Shown: positions 54,038 through 64,000 of the stretch, piece by piece
How the letters are laid out: every line of letters starts with the position of its first letter
Position numbering within the stretch: the first letter of the stretch is position 1
Assembly: GCA_965153355.1 (NCBI GenBank)
Contig: OZ231126.1
Location: forward strand, 42,594,001 to 42,658,000
Source: Flaccisagitta enflata
Lineage: Eukaryota; Chaetognatha; Sagittoidea; Aphragmophora
DNA length: 64,000 nt
Reading direction: 5' to 3'
Translations under genes and position numbers: made by a program
The notes under the pieces: generated by a model
Database searches by the model: none
What the model was told of the DNA's origin: nothing
Seen by the model: only the letters and a program-made list of their open reading frames with translations

Positions 54038-56224
54038 AACCACCCTCGGTAGGCCATCACCAAAAGGTGTAAGAACTTCTGATGCTTAAGTCCTGGGTGT
54101 ACATAGGTAAAAAAAAATAAAACTGGATTTTTTGCTCTTCCCCCTTCATAGGATTACAATGGAAAGTTACTCATTGATTTTTAAAAAACGCATTATTTAG
54201 TATTGCCACAAAACTATAGGAGGTACAATTATAATGAAACCTGATTAAGAAAACCTTAGAGTTTCCTCTACATATTTCAGTAATAATATTGTCTTATTTT
54301 GATTGAAATAAGCCTCACCGAGCGATTTAAGAGCGCTGTAACCCCCTCCCCCCAAATAAAAAAATCAGCCCAAATTGCGATTGGTATTTTACATACTAAC
54401 CATTACCCTTCATTTTAACCATTACCCTTCAAACTAACCATTATCCTTTATACTAACCATTACCCTTCATATTTTTCATTTTCTTCTTTGGACAAAATCG
54501 GCTATCTCAGCTTCCATAGCCAGTCCAGGTGATTACATAGTGGGCAATTACTTCCGGTCAAGGTGTCATTCTATGGCTGTTAATATCAAACATATAGTAT
54601 CTAGTAAGAAAAAATGTTTCGGTCCATTTTTGGCCTAAAAGTGCCCTCTGAGGTCATGAGAAAGTTCGGCCTACAGTGAATGGTACAGCATTTATGAATG
54701 TATTTCTTTTGTGATTAAGTATGCAATCTTTGATACCTCGCATCGCAGCAACTTAGGAAATTCATCTAACATTTATTTAAAGCTTTAACTGGTAAATTGA
54801 CCTTTAGAAAGTCATATTTCTTTGTAGAAAAATATGCCCAGATGGAGAAAGTTTTGTTTTTCCGAGCTATGTTGAGATACGAGCATATAGATGAATACGG
54901 AATTGGGACTGACTATCTATCTACGTCAGGATTGCGAGTTGGAGGACAATTCATTTATGAGGATACGAGGCAGTGCTTGCGGGGGTTTGGTGAGTTCTCT
55001 CTTTATCATCATCATTTACCGATGCGTCGTTTTTTGTGTTTCGAGTCTCAGTTTTGAGCCTCATGATCACTTATTAGAGAGTGTATCATTAGTAGGTAGC
55101 AAAAAAGCTGCTGCAATCGAAAAAATTATCTCAGTGGATTTGAGGATACATATGTAAAGGTTTTCAACCCGTAGAATCCGATTTTGAGGTCAAAAATAGC
55201 AAATTCTGACGGGATCATGGCCAGCAAGTGGCCCTGAACGAGCATATTTGGCCCCAAATGAGCATATTCATCGCTTTACTTGTATCTACCAGTATCTATG
55301 AAAAAAGCACTGAAAGAATATGATATATGATATTCCATTGATTTTGGCATTCTTGTACATTGAAATACACTACAGAACAGTTGTGTCTTGATACTTATCA
55401 CTGATAATGCTGGTTTAGGGGCCCTGAAATGAGCATAATTTTGGTGAAAATCTGCGATTTTTGCGTATTTCAGGGTTTGCCGATACTTGCTCATTTCTAG
55501 CAGTTCTGTTAGTAAAAATCTGAATGATTAAGCTTTTGAAGTTTGTATTTATGAAGTTTGTATTTATTAAAATTTGACATCAAGAAGAGATTATATGACT
55601 ATTTGCTACTAATTTATGATAGTTTTGGGGCCCCAAAATTTGCAAAATTTTGGCGGAAATACGCATTCACAATTCATTAACAAATGGCCATAAATGCGTA
55701 TATATATCATTTTTCCTTAACCTCGAAAAGCATACTTAAGTATCAGATATGATAAGGAAAGTGAAGGTAGTGAATTAAAATGAAAAAAGAGGCTGCAAAC
55801 TGATAGTGATAGAAAGTAAGAACGGGGGTGTATAGGGTTGCACGGCTTTTGATTTCTTTCCTCCCCCCTGCCTTTAATTTTCTTCCCCACAACGCATCAG
55901 GTCGGGTCTATGATTTTCTTCCCCATAAAGCAATAAAACTATATTTTATTTAAATTTAAATTTTGTTAAATTGTGTTGTACTGATGAGGGTTTTTCATTT
56001 GGTACTGCCAAAATTGAAATTTTCCTCAAATTTTCTTTTTTTCTCCCTTCCTTCCCCTTTCTCATTACCAAACCATTTGAATAATTCCCCCCCCCCGTGG
56101 GGAATATACAAGAATATACTCCTTGAGCAGTAAGGATAGTAAAACAGACAGACATACAGACAGATAACAGGAAACACTCGATCACATCTCAACGTGTCCT
56201 GATGCATATTGGATGATATTGACA
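54038..56224. other. Right flank, AT-rich, no recognised gene
   Basis: Beyond the arm the sequence shares nothing with the left flank. A tandem word CTAACCATTACCCTTCAT repeats about four times at 54396-54472. Frames at 54797-55057 and 54891-55157 (plus) overlap in different phases and carry no domain I know. 55186-55275 is an inverted copy of 59515-59605. C-rich and T-rich patches lie near 55855-56100. Confidence 0.5.
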
Positions 56225-56416
56225 GGCTGATATTGATTCAAAAGATCTGATTTGTGGTGGGAAAGGCTTGATGTGGGGTCTGAGAGGTCTGATTTGGTGC
56301 AAGAGGGGCTTGATTCAAGGTATGGGAGGCCTAATTTGAGGCCTCGGATGGGGGGTGGATGGACGGACTGACCGATAGATGACGGAATTCATAGGTCATA
56401 TCTGGGGCCGCTGCCC
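56225..56416. mobile_element. Truncated family-2 element
   Basis: About six diverged units of the GAGGCCTGATTTG-type minisatellite, a GGATGGACGGACTGACCG run and the outer half of the terminal repeat (GGGGCCGCTGCCC ending at 56416). The other terminal repeat is absent. Confidence 0.65.
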
Positions 56417-56688
56417 AAAAGGAACAGAGAGACAGCAAAAGATAGTTGATGGTAAGAAAAGCTGAACTATACCCTAACTGAAAAAAATGGAAAAGGGGTC
56501 TCACTAGTTAACTAGTTAGTACACGCACCATTCCTATTTTTCCATGAAACAGAATCTGAAAAACATTCTCTCTTAATCTAACCCAAATCTATATAATCTA
56601 TATTCTGTTTTATAAACAAATGTTTCGACAACCAATGGTAAGCGTTTATATCGTAAAATTGAATGCAGCAGGTCATTTCGAATTACAG

Positions 56689-56690
56689 AG

Positions 56691-56783
<93 letters not shown>

Positions 56784-56785
56784 GG
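56689..56785. repeat. (AG)n microsatellite with GACA end
   Basis: About 40 AG units with two GGAG phase breaks, ending in four ACAG units. Confidence 0.95.
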
Positions 56786-56956
56786 AAGAGAGAGCTTATG
56801 GGTAAGCACAGTTGTTTGCATTCTCATTTCTTTTCAATTTTATTCCCAAAATAGTCACCATTTCATCTATCGGCTGAACGAAATTTACCATTTCTATAAA
56901 ATTTGACCAGCAAATCATTATCCCATTCAAAATTTCGCGTTATGGGCATACAGACT

Positions 56957-57062
56957 CTGCTTGTGTGTGTGTGTGTTTGTTTGTTTGTGTGTGTGTGTAC
57001 GCGTGTGTGTGTTTGTTTGTACGCGCGCGTGTGTGTGTGTATGCACGCGTGTGTGTGTATGC

Positions 57063-57101
<39 letters not shown>
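56957..57101. repeat. Interrupted (GT)n microsatellite
   Basis: GT with TTTGTTTG, ACGCGCGC and ATGCAC interruptions, more degraded than other GT tracts here. Confidence 0.93.
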
Positions 57102-57104
<3 letters not shown>

Positions 57105-57158
57105 GGGGGGTGTCTCAGACAGTGGTAAGTCCGCATAACCCTGAAGCCTAAAGATGAA

Positions 57159-57163
<5 letters not shown>

Positions 57164-57217
<54 letters not shown>

Positions 57218-57430
57218 GGCCTGATTTGGCTTAATTCAAGGCTTGAGAGGGCTGATTTGAAGCCTGAGAGTGAGGATTCGAGGCCTGATAGGGCTGATTT
57301 GATGCCTCAGAGGGGAGAATAAAAGCCTGAAAGGTGAATTTGAGGCCTGAAAAGCTCAGTTTGAGGCTTGAGAGAGCGGATTTGAGGCCTGAGAGGTCTA
57401 ATTTGAGGTTTGAGAGGCTTAATTTGAGGC
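57164..57430. repeat. (CT)n then family-2-type ~22-bp repeats
   Basis: About 26 CT units precede about nine copies of a TTTGAGGCCTGAGAGG-type unit. The core minisatellite of family 2 appears here without terminal repeats. Confidence 0.85.
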
Positions 57431-58275
57431 GTTAGGTGGTTTTTTCCCATCAGGGTGGGATTTGATGGACTGTGTAGGGTTGAGGGATAAAGAGGCGTTA
57501 GGTGGTTTTTCCCACTGTAAGGGATTGGATGGACTGTAGGTGGGTTGAGTGGGACAAAGAGGCGTTAGGTGTTTTTTTCCCATCAGGTGGATTTTGATGG
57601 ACTGTGCAGGGTGGGGTTGAGTGACAAAGAGTGCGTTAGGGTGGCTTTTCCCACTGTGATTTGATGGACTGTGTGTAGGTGGGGCTGAGTGATAAAGAGG
57701 CTGTTAGGTGCCTTTTTTCCTCATCAGGTGGGATTTATTTTTAATTTGTGAGGTGGGTGAGGGATAAAGAGGCGTTAGGTGGTTTTTTCCAATGGGGACG
57801 AGATGACTGTGTAGGTGGGGCTGAGGGAAGAAAGAGCTTAGGGTGGTTTTTTCCTATCAGGGATTTGATGACCGTGGTGTGCTGAGTGATAAAGATACAG
57901 GGTTTTTTCCTGCTCTGTGACTGAAGTGACTGTAGGTGGGTGGAGTGGGATAAAGAGGCGTTAGGTGGTTTTTTCCATCAGGTGGGGATTGATGGACTGG
58001 TGTGAGGGGTTGAGGGATAAAGAGGCGTTAGGGTGGTTTTTCTTTTCCCACTCAGTGGGATTTGATGACTGTAGGTAATATGGAGAAGATGCGTTAGGTG
58101 GTTGCTCTCATCAGTGGATTTGATGAACGCCTGGTGGGTTGAGTGGTAGAAAGTGGCGTGAGGGGGTTTTTTCCCATCAGGGTGGGATTTGATGCACTGT
58201 GCAGGAGGGTGGTGAGTGATAGCGAGGCGTTAGGTGGTTTTTTCCCATCAGGGTGGGATTTGATGGACTGTGGGG
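57431..58275. repeat. ~66-bp satellite, about 13 units
   Basis: Unit words GAGGCGTTAGGTGGTTTTTT, CCCATCAGGGTGGGATTTGA and GGACTGTGTAGG recur about every 65-70 bp. Units differ mainly by one- and two-base insertions and deletions in homopolymers, unlike the substitution-dominated arrays elsewhere. This could be uncorrected long-read error or a rapidly slipping array. Confidence 0.88.
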
Positions 58276-58380
58276 GGGGGGGGAAGGAAACAAACGACCT
58301 ATGATATATGACATTCAAAAACTCTATTTGCTCAGTAATGCCCTATATATTATCTGAATGGATTCCATTAATTGTTGGTC

Positions 58381-58556
58381 TTAATTGCGTGCACGCGACT
58401 ATGACCCACTCTGTCCATTGGGTGGTCAGTCCGTCTGTCTGTCTGTTATTTTTGGTCATCTTAAGTCATTTTAAGTTATTTCAAGACAATTCACATTTAG
58501 TCTTCTAGTCTTTTGGTTTTATTGTCTTACCAACCGCACGCGACTGTAAGGGCTTA
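58381..58556 (+). mobile_element. Decayed family-1 element, GTCATTTTAA subtype
   Basis: TTGCGTGCACGCGACTATGA, CCCACTCTGTCC, GTCAGTCCGTCTG, several TTTTAAGTCA units and a CCGCACGCGACTGTAAGGGC end. Head and tail are degraded and the GGCCTTG terminus is lost. Confidence 0.6.
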
Positions 58557-58772
58557 CTAATACTTCAGCTTCGGAAGGAATTAATCTACGATTCCTGAAC
58601 CATTCATCCTTTTTTTTCAATCTCAACAAAAATTTAAGTGCCGAGTAAGAAAAAATGGAGTAAATAAAGTTAAAGCTTAGAATCGCTTCGTTTTAAGTGA
58701 CTCAAATTTGACCGATCGATGTGTCCTTTGAGCTTTCCTCCTGTTACTGGGTTTCTTTTTGGGCACCCTCAA

Positions 58773-58799
58773 CAGAGAGAGAGAGAGAGACAGAGAGAC

Positions 58800-58830
<31 letters not shown>

Positions 58831-58903
58831 CAGTATATATGAGAGCACAGAGAGAGAGAGACAGAGAGACAGAGAGACAGAGAGAGATATAGAGAGAGAG
58901 GGT
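58773..58903. repeat. (AG)n/(GACAGA)n microsatellite
   Basis: AG units with regular ACAG inserts, split near 58833-58848 by GTATATATGAGAGCA. Confidence 0.94.
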
Positions 58904-60599
58904 TACTTTATTTTACACGCACAGAAAAACGCCATAAACAGACTCACAAAGCCTCTAATATAGATGCGATGACGCATCTAAAAAGGGAAACATAACATAA
59001 CTAGTCAGTGAGGGTTCACAATTTATTTCATTTTGGATATAGTGAGGGATATTGCTCCACTTTTCATAATTGTCAGATATTGAGCATACTGATATAAGCT
59101 CACATAAAGTTGGTGTAACGATGGAAAAGTGATTCTTGGGGAAAGGGAAAAAAAGCAAGTTTGTTCGTTGATGTCTGTCTGTCTGTCTGTCTGTCTGTGT
59201 CTGTCTGTCTATCTGCCTGTGTATAATTCTATTTGTTCTAGCATTTATCTTTCTGTTTGTCTAACTATTTCGTTCTCTCTCATTGTTTGCGTTACATATA
59301 AAAAGCAAAGCTTTCAATCATTCACATAGCAATGTTAAGTTTGGAGATGAAAGGGGCAAATATGCTCATTCAGGGCCATTTCAGGGTTCGTTGAGGCTGT
59401 TATTGGGCGAGGAAAATCTTTGAAAGCACCAAAACTTTGTTTATGCATGAGAAAAAGCTACATTTAGTTAAAAAAAGATTCTATTGTGCTATATGTCTCT
59501 CTCCATCGCACAATTTTGGCTAAATATGCTTGTTACGGGGCCAATATGCTCGTTCCGGGCCGCTTGCTGGCCATGATCCGCTCAGAAATGGCCATTTTTG
59601 ACCTATAATTTGACTTACGGTATGAAAAACGCGACACCTGAGTATCAACAGCCATACACAACAAGTTTTACTGCTACCTACTAGTGCAGTATCATTTTAT
59701 CTATTTAATTATCTTAACATTGACTTAAAATGGTTTAACTCAAGTGTTTTAATACTGTTACATTTTTCATGGGAATTCCAATTTTGCAATGTACAAACTG
59801 AAAACCCTCAAAAATAGATTTGCCTATTTGCAAAAGGTACCTTTGATATTATCTAAGAATCCCGAATGTTTTTGCCTAGTCAATACATTTTGAGTTTTAC
59901 GGGTTTGAATTTTAGGGCCCTGGTAATTCTAAAAACTTCAAAATAATGACTTGTTATTTTTTAGATAAATGATTAACCTTAAAAATGGTCTAAGTTATGG
60001 TCACAAAAGAATCAGATTAGAAAATTTGAACTCAAAAAATCATTTTGGGGTTTTTGTTCTGGATTGTTTGGGTACCTAAAATTTAGTACGTTGAATGAAA
60101 AAGATCAAAACATTCTTCTGTGTTTGTGGATTCATGGACCCAAGAATAAAAAATTTCGTGGACCTAACCTTGACATGAAAAATAACAAAAATGGGTGGTT
60201 GGGCCAATTTTTGTTATTTTAGGCGAATTTTGGCGATTTTTGTTAAAAATGCTGCACCCATTCTACCAATTCATTTTTTTGGGGGCACATGAGTTGAGAT
60301 CCGCAATCTTGCCCTGATTAACCCAAAACACAGAATGAATGCTGGCCATCTTTTCTTGAATCTAAAATTATAGCACCCAAACCTCTAATTTCTGGATTTT
60401 ACCCTCTTAGGGCAAAACCCCAAAATGATTTTTTTGGTTCAAATTTTTTTCCTGATCTGATTTTTTAAAGAGTTCCTGGATTGACATCTTAAGATGTCCA
60501 TTTACTACAAAAAATGGCTGAGATATGGCTTTTTGAAGTTTTAGGGGTACCCAGGGCCCCCAAAATTTCAAACTCCCGTAAAACCCAAAACATTGGCCC
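58904..60599. other. Right flank, AT-rich, no gene
   Basis: A short TCTG run lies at 59175-59211. 59340-59605 contains TATGCTCGTTCCGGGC-type words inverted relative to 55186-55275. 59600-60600 is AT-rich with recurrent AAAATTT and TTTTGGGG words and no supported frame. Confidence 0.5.
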
Positions 60600-60910
60600 A
60601 AGGGCAAAAATATTCGGGTTTCTTGGGGTACCTTTCTTGGGGTACCTTTGTACTAAACATGAGCAAAATCTTGGGGTACCTTTGAGCAAAATCTTGGGGT
60701 ACTAAACATGAGCAAAATCTATTTTTTGAGTAGTGATGTGGAAGTGCTAAATTTTTGGCCAGCTTCCACTTCCATTTTCAAAAAATTTTTTGCTTCCGCT
60801 TCCGCTTCCATTTCAAAATTTTTTCCGCTTTCATTTCAAAATTTTTTTAAGCTTCAGCTTCCACTTCTGCTTCCATTTCAATTTTTGTTTCCGCTTCTGC
60901 TTACATCACT
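60600..60910. repeat. Short tandem words CTTGGGGTACCTTT and CTTCCGCTTCCATTTC
   Basis: 60618-60720 holds four CTTGGGGTAC words alternating with ATGAGCAAAATC. 60763-60905 holds about eight GCTTCCRCTTC/ATTTCAAAATTTTT units. Confidence 0.8.
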
Positions 60911-61159
60911 ACTTCCACTATATAAAGCCTATATTATTTCATTTTATCTTATAACATAAAAGAACTTTAATTTTAATAGTACTTGATTTACGAGAAAATA
61001 AAGTCAAATTTAGATTCATTATTTTTAAAATGGCAAGTTTGTAAATCAAGAGATGAGCATAGCTGTTTAGCAGGCAAAGTTATAAGAAAATATAATTAAC
61101 TAAGTATTAATAATAATTCATAGGTTATAATGATGTTTTTAAATTGATGATAATAATTC

Positions 61160-61179
61160 TGTCTGTCTGTCTCTCTCTG

Positions 61180-61242
<63 letters not shown>

Positions 61243-61374
61243 TTTTCTCATTTTATCTTTTCATCTGTATCTTTCTCTCTTTCCCTCTCTCTTTCTTTCT
61301 CTCTCTCTTACTGTTTCTTTCTCTCTGTCTTTCTGTCTCTCTCTCTCTCTCTCTTACTGTTTCTTTCTCTCTGT

Positions 61375-61439
<65 letters not shown>

Positions 61440-61442
61440 TGT
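61160..61442. repeat. (CT)n microsatellites with TTTCT spacers
   Basis: CT runs at about 61182-61235 and 61384-61436 are joined by interrupted CTCTTTCT sequence. The retrotransposon begins just beyond. Confidence 0.93.
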
Positions 61443-61711
61443 GTCTGTGTGATAGTCGATGCCCTTTTTTGTAGCCCCGCCATCTTTAGCCTATCATTGG
61501 CATCGTGGTTTATACCTCGTGAATGTTCAGTTGCCGTTCACTCGTCGTTCATTGGCTGACGTCATCATGTTAGTATTCATCCGCGCACACTTTATCGTTA
61601 TTGCCTTATTTGGACATTGCGTCACCCGTTTTGAACCGCTTCACTGTCGCTCTAGAAGTATCAATCCGCGTGGGTAAGGGTTGAGTTTGGGGACTATTTT
61701 CTGTATAGCTC

Positions 61712-61746
61712 TTAAATACCAGAGCGCGTGGTCGTTTGTCAGTAGC
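61712..61746 (+). promoter_or_regulatory. Putative LTR core promoter (TATA-like + Inr)
   Basis: TTAAATA at 61712 lies 29 bp upstream of the A in TCAGTA (61739-61744), the spacing expected between a TATA-like box and an initiator of the TCAGT class. Together with AATAAA at 61905 this gives a plausible U3-R layout for the 5' LTR. Confidence 0.4.
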
Positions 61747-61904
61747 AGTTCGTGGTGCAAGTTTAACCGTCCGACTAATAATAAGTTGAAGTTGATATTG
61801 AATTATGTGCATTAAATTGTTGTATTTCTTTACGCCCTTTAGCCAAAGCCTAATGGTTTCACCCCCTTTTTGCCCCTCTTCAGTTTGACGTGTCGATGCG
61901 ATGA

Positions 61905-61910
61905 AATAAA
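61905..61910 (+). terminator. Polyadenylation signal AATAAA in putative LTR
   Basis: AATAAA lies about 165 bp downstream of the putative start site and is followed by a GT-rich stretch (TGTTTTGCGTT), as expected for an LTR R region. Confidence 0.4.
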
Positions 61911-62654
61911 TGTTTTGCGTTCAACCACGTGCTTTTCAATAGACGGAAAGGATAAGCTACTCAATTCTCAAGCTAGAAATATAACATAGTCAAATATTAC
62001 GGACTACGTCGCTCTTCTCTCATCGTTCATCGCGTCGGTCCAGTGAAATTAACGGACACGGTCACCGTCAATCGTCGCGGACCCGTCAATCGAAGCCTTT
62101 TGTTTGGGAGAGATAGAAAAAGTCTCCTTTTCCTCGTCACATCAAAGAGCCAAGGTCGGCTCTCTCTCTGTCCCCAGCTGGATTGAGAACAACGAAACAT
62201 CGCGAATCTCGAGTGGGAAATTAAAACTTTTCCTCCATCGTCTTAGAACATAAAGTTGGGCCTACCGTCTGCCCTTCTTTAGTCGCTGCTTCTTCGCCTA
62301 AAAGTAAGAGAGAATATCGCGATTTCAAGTAAAAGTTAATACGTCTTTTCGTCGTGTTTAAGTGAACACGTGGGCCATCGTGAGTTGATCTTGCATTGGC
62401 CCAAAGTCAAACGGAAAAGTTGTATCTCCTCTTTCTCCGTGTGTCAATTCATCAAGTTTTTCTCTCTCTTAATCCATCCATTGTCCGTCGGTCCAAACAT
62501 CGGAGTATGTCTTCGTAGTTTGGCCCGTCATCGTTAATCTCCCTCTTCACCGGTGGTAAAAGTAACTCACCACCGCCCGTCGCTTCTATTGTTGTTCATC
62601 GATCAATGACTGTTGTTCTCCGACGATTGACTGTTATCTACCGCGGTCTGAGGA

Positions 62655-62891
62655 ATGACCCGTAGCACAAACAAGGAAACGCTTGATCGGTTCATTGCTC
62701 TCTCTGAACAAATTGGGGAGAAAGAAGAGACCGACGACGACTACAGTAATCTCGCCGATCAGTTTAATTCTCTTCTCGCCGATTTACTACTTCATTTCGA
62801 TACATTTTCGCCCGAACAAAGACAAAGGACGAAGGAATACAAAGTAAGGAGTAAGAGAATTATATGTGCGCTTCATCAAAGCTCACACTGA
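62655..62891 (+). CDS. Gag N-terminal module, frame-interrupted
   Basis: This frame begins MTRSTNKETLDRF at 62655 and stops at 62889-62891. Residues 9-61 form a module with LDRF, DDDY, FNSLL and FSPEQR motifs. A second copy of the same module lies immediately downstream in the next phase (62893-63050: LDRF, DDDY, FNSLL, FTPAQR). The two copies would be joined by a one-base shift between about 62840 and 62890. The last 15 or so codons of this frame after KEYK therefore look out of phase. The gene is probably the true N-terminus of the gag below, broken by a frameshift or sequencing error. The module is not one I recognise. I cannot exclude a separate small upstream frame. Confidence 0.55.
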   Translation: MTRSTNKETLDRFIALSEQIGEKEETDDDYSNLADQFNSLLADLLLHFDTFSPEQRQRTKEYKVRSKRIICALHQSSH

Positions 62892-64000
62892 CTTGGATCG
62901 TTTCTTAAAAGGGACCGAATCTGCCGACGACGATTATACAGTAGCCGGCAATAATTTTAACTCTCTTCTTAAAGAAGCACTCGATAATCTTCCCTCATTT
63001 ACACCCGCCCAACGCCGTTTCATCGAAGATAGCAAAAGAAAGACTTTTCTTCCTAAACATCGTTTGGCCCGTTGTCGTGCACGTAGCCGGTCACAGTCCC
63101 GGTCACGTTCTCCCTCAGTCTCTCGACAACCGAGTCTCTCTTCGGAGGAAAGTTTTGCGTCGACATCTACGAATTCAACCGTCACAATGGGCGACGCCGC
63201 GAAAAAGAAAGCGGACGAAGAGGCGGCAAAGAAAGTCGCCGATGCTTCGCTGAATAAGAGTACCGGCTCTACTGCTTCAGCCGCCCGCCTCGCCGTCCTA
63301 AAATTAAAAATGTCCGAAGCCGCCGATGCCGCCGAAATGGAACAAGACCTGTTACGATCGGAACAGTTAAAATTAAAGCACTCCCTCCGAAGCCAGAAAC
63401 GCGCTCTTTTGCAAGAAGCAATCGAGGAATTGGATGATGCCGAATTAGCCGAGGGTCTCGCATCCCTCGATGTGGACGACGCAGCTGCTCTGCCGACTCC
63501 CGCGCCCGCTGCTGCAGCCGCAGCCGCGACACCGCCGTCCGCCGATATCTCTCAACTGGTGGGCAGCCAAAGATTAAAGAATACGACGCCGACTGCCGCT
63601 GAAAAGTTTAGCGGCGGCCCGGAGGCGTACTCGCGTTTTATCGTCAAGTTTCAAAGCCACGTCATGAATCTTCAAGGAGTCACTGACGCAGAACGATTCG
63701 TCGCCCTTCAAGACTGGACCGCCGGTGAAGCTCTCAAGATGGTCTCCACTTACATCTACAATCCAGATAAGTCCGAGTCATTGAAAGAAGCCTTAGATGA
63801 GTTGAAATTTTTCTATGGCAAGCGCCAAGGGAAGGCTGAGGGCAACTTGGCCAAGATTTTGGAGGGAAAGGAGGTCCAAACGAATTCAATTGAGGGAGTG
63901 AAGGAGTTAATCCAAGAGATTAAGGAGATGGCAGCTTTTGCCAAGGCGACAAAGGATGATTCATTTTTGGAGTTGAAAGCCACAGTGGTATCAATAGTTA
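62848..64000 (+). CDS. gag: BEL/Pao Gag polyprotein, partial
   Basis: A frame free of stops runs from 62848 to the window end (384 codons) and continues beyond it. In order it encodes the second LDRF-DDDY-FNSLL module (about 62893-63050), an arginine/serine-rich stretch with RSRSQSRSRSPS (63067-63120), an alanine/lysine-rich coiled-coil-like segment starting at MGDAAKKKADEEA (63187), an acidic segment, an alanine/proline linker, and a DUF1759-like Gag region from about 63600 (KFSGGPEAYSRF, ERFVALQDW, GEAL, ELKFFYGKRQGKAEGNL). DUF1759 is the hallmark Gag-like region of BEL/Pao retrotransposons. The first in-frame ATG is 63187, in a good context (GTCACAATGG). Either translation starts there or it reads in from 62655 through the frameshift. 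The product would assemble particles and bind element RNA. Confidence 0.82.

Larger units (their letters stand above)
61450..64000 (+). mobile_element. BEL/Pao-type LTR retrotransposon, 5' part
   Basis: Composition changes sharply after 61445 to balanced, CpG-containing sequence. A putative LTR carries a core promoter and a polyadenylation signal (61905). A leader of about 600 bp and a long gag frame then run off the window. BEL/Pao assignment rests on the DUF1759-like Gag region (63600-64000). The 5' LTR start is a guess (a TG near 61440-61455), because the 3' LTR is outside the window. I could not identify a primer-binding site with confidence. Confidence 0.75.

Noticed and set aside
62844-62881. 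38-bp GT-AG intron explaining the phase change in gag
   Set aside because: Removing it does not put the two halves in the same frame, and 38 bp would be very short. A one-base frameshift is simpler.

Overview
The window is nuclear DNA of a eukaryote, most likely an invertebrate animal with a very repeat-rich genome; I cannot name the phylum. The reasons are long dinucleotide microsatellites every one to two kilobases, several families of short non-autonomous DNA transposons, and one retrotransposon gag gene of the BEL/Pao type. I see no bacterial gene organisation, no rRNA and no tRNA. Most open frames here are microsatellite read-through (poly-SL, poly-CV, poly-HT, poly-E and similar) and are not genes.

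The dominant structure is a giant imperfect inverted duplication. A left arm (about 5480-19395) is repeated in reverse complement as a right arm (about 38094-54037), around an 18.7-kb unduplicated spacer. Non-repetitive parts of the arms look roughly 90-96 % identical by eye. The arms differ mainly in microsatellite length, minisatellite copy number and transposon insertions. Each arm therefore serves as the 'before' state for insertions in the other, which lets several mobile elements be delimited to the base.

Region by region: 1-5479 is left flank, with GT/CT and GAA microsatellites, a foldback element and a 63-bp minisatellite. 5480-19395 is the left arm. 19396-38093 is the spacer, with four foldback or MITE elements plus a short unassigned inverted repeat, two satellite-like arrays of about 160 bp, a 24-bp minisatellite and two family-2 elements. 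38094-54037 is the right arm. 54038-61440 is right flank, AT-rich with a roughly 66-bp satellite. 61450-64000 is the 5' part of a BEL/Pao LTR retrotransposon that runs off the window.

Two recurrent modular element families stand out. Family 1 starts with a short hairpin (AGTCGCGTGCTACGCGACT or variants), continues with a TCCG/TCGG tetranucleotide run and ends in GGCCTTG. It sits between T residues with no long target duplication. Family 2 has about 50-60-bp terminal inverted repeats beginning GGGCAGCGGCCCC, inner TCCG/TTCG runs and a variable minisatellite core. Both resemble in plan the modular 'pearl'/Helentron-associated elements known from bivalves and insects, but membership is my inference. 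The only protein-coding sequence I support with confidence is the BEL/Pao gag near the right edge.
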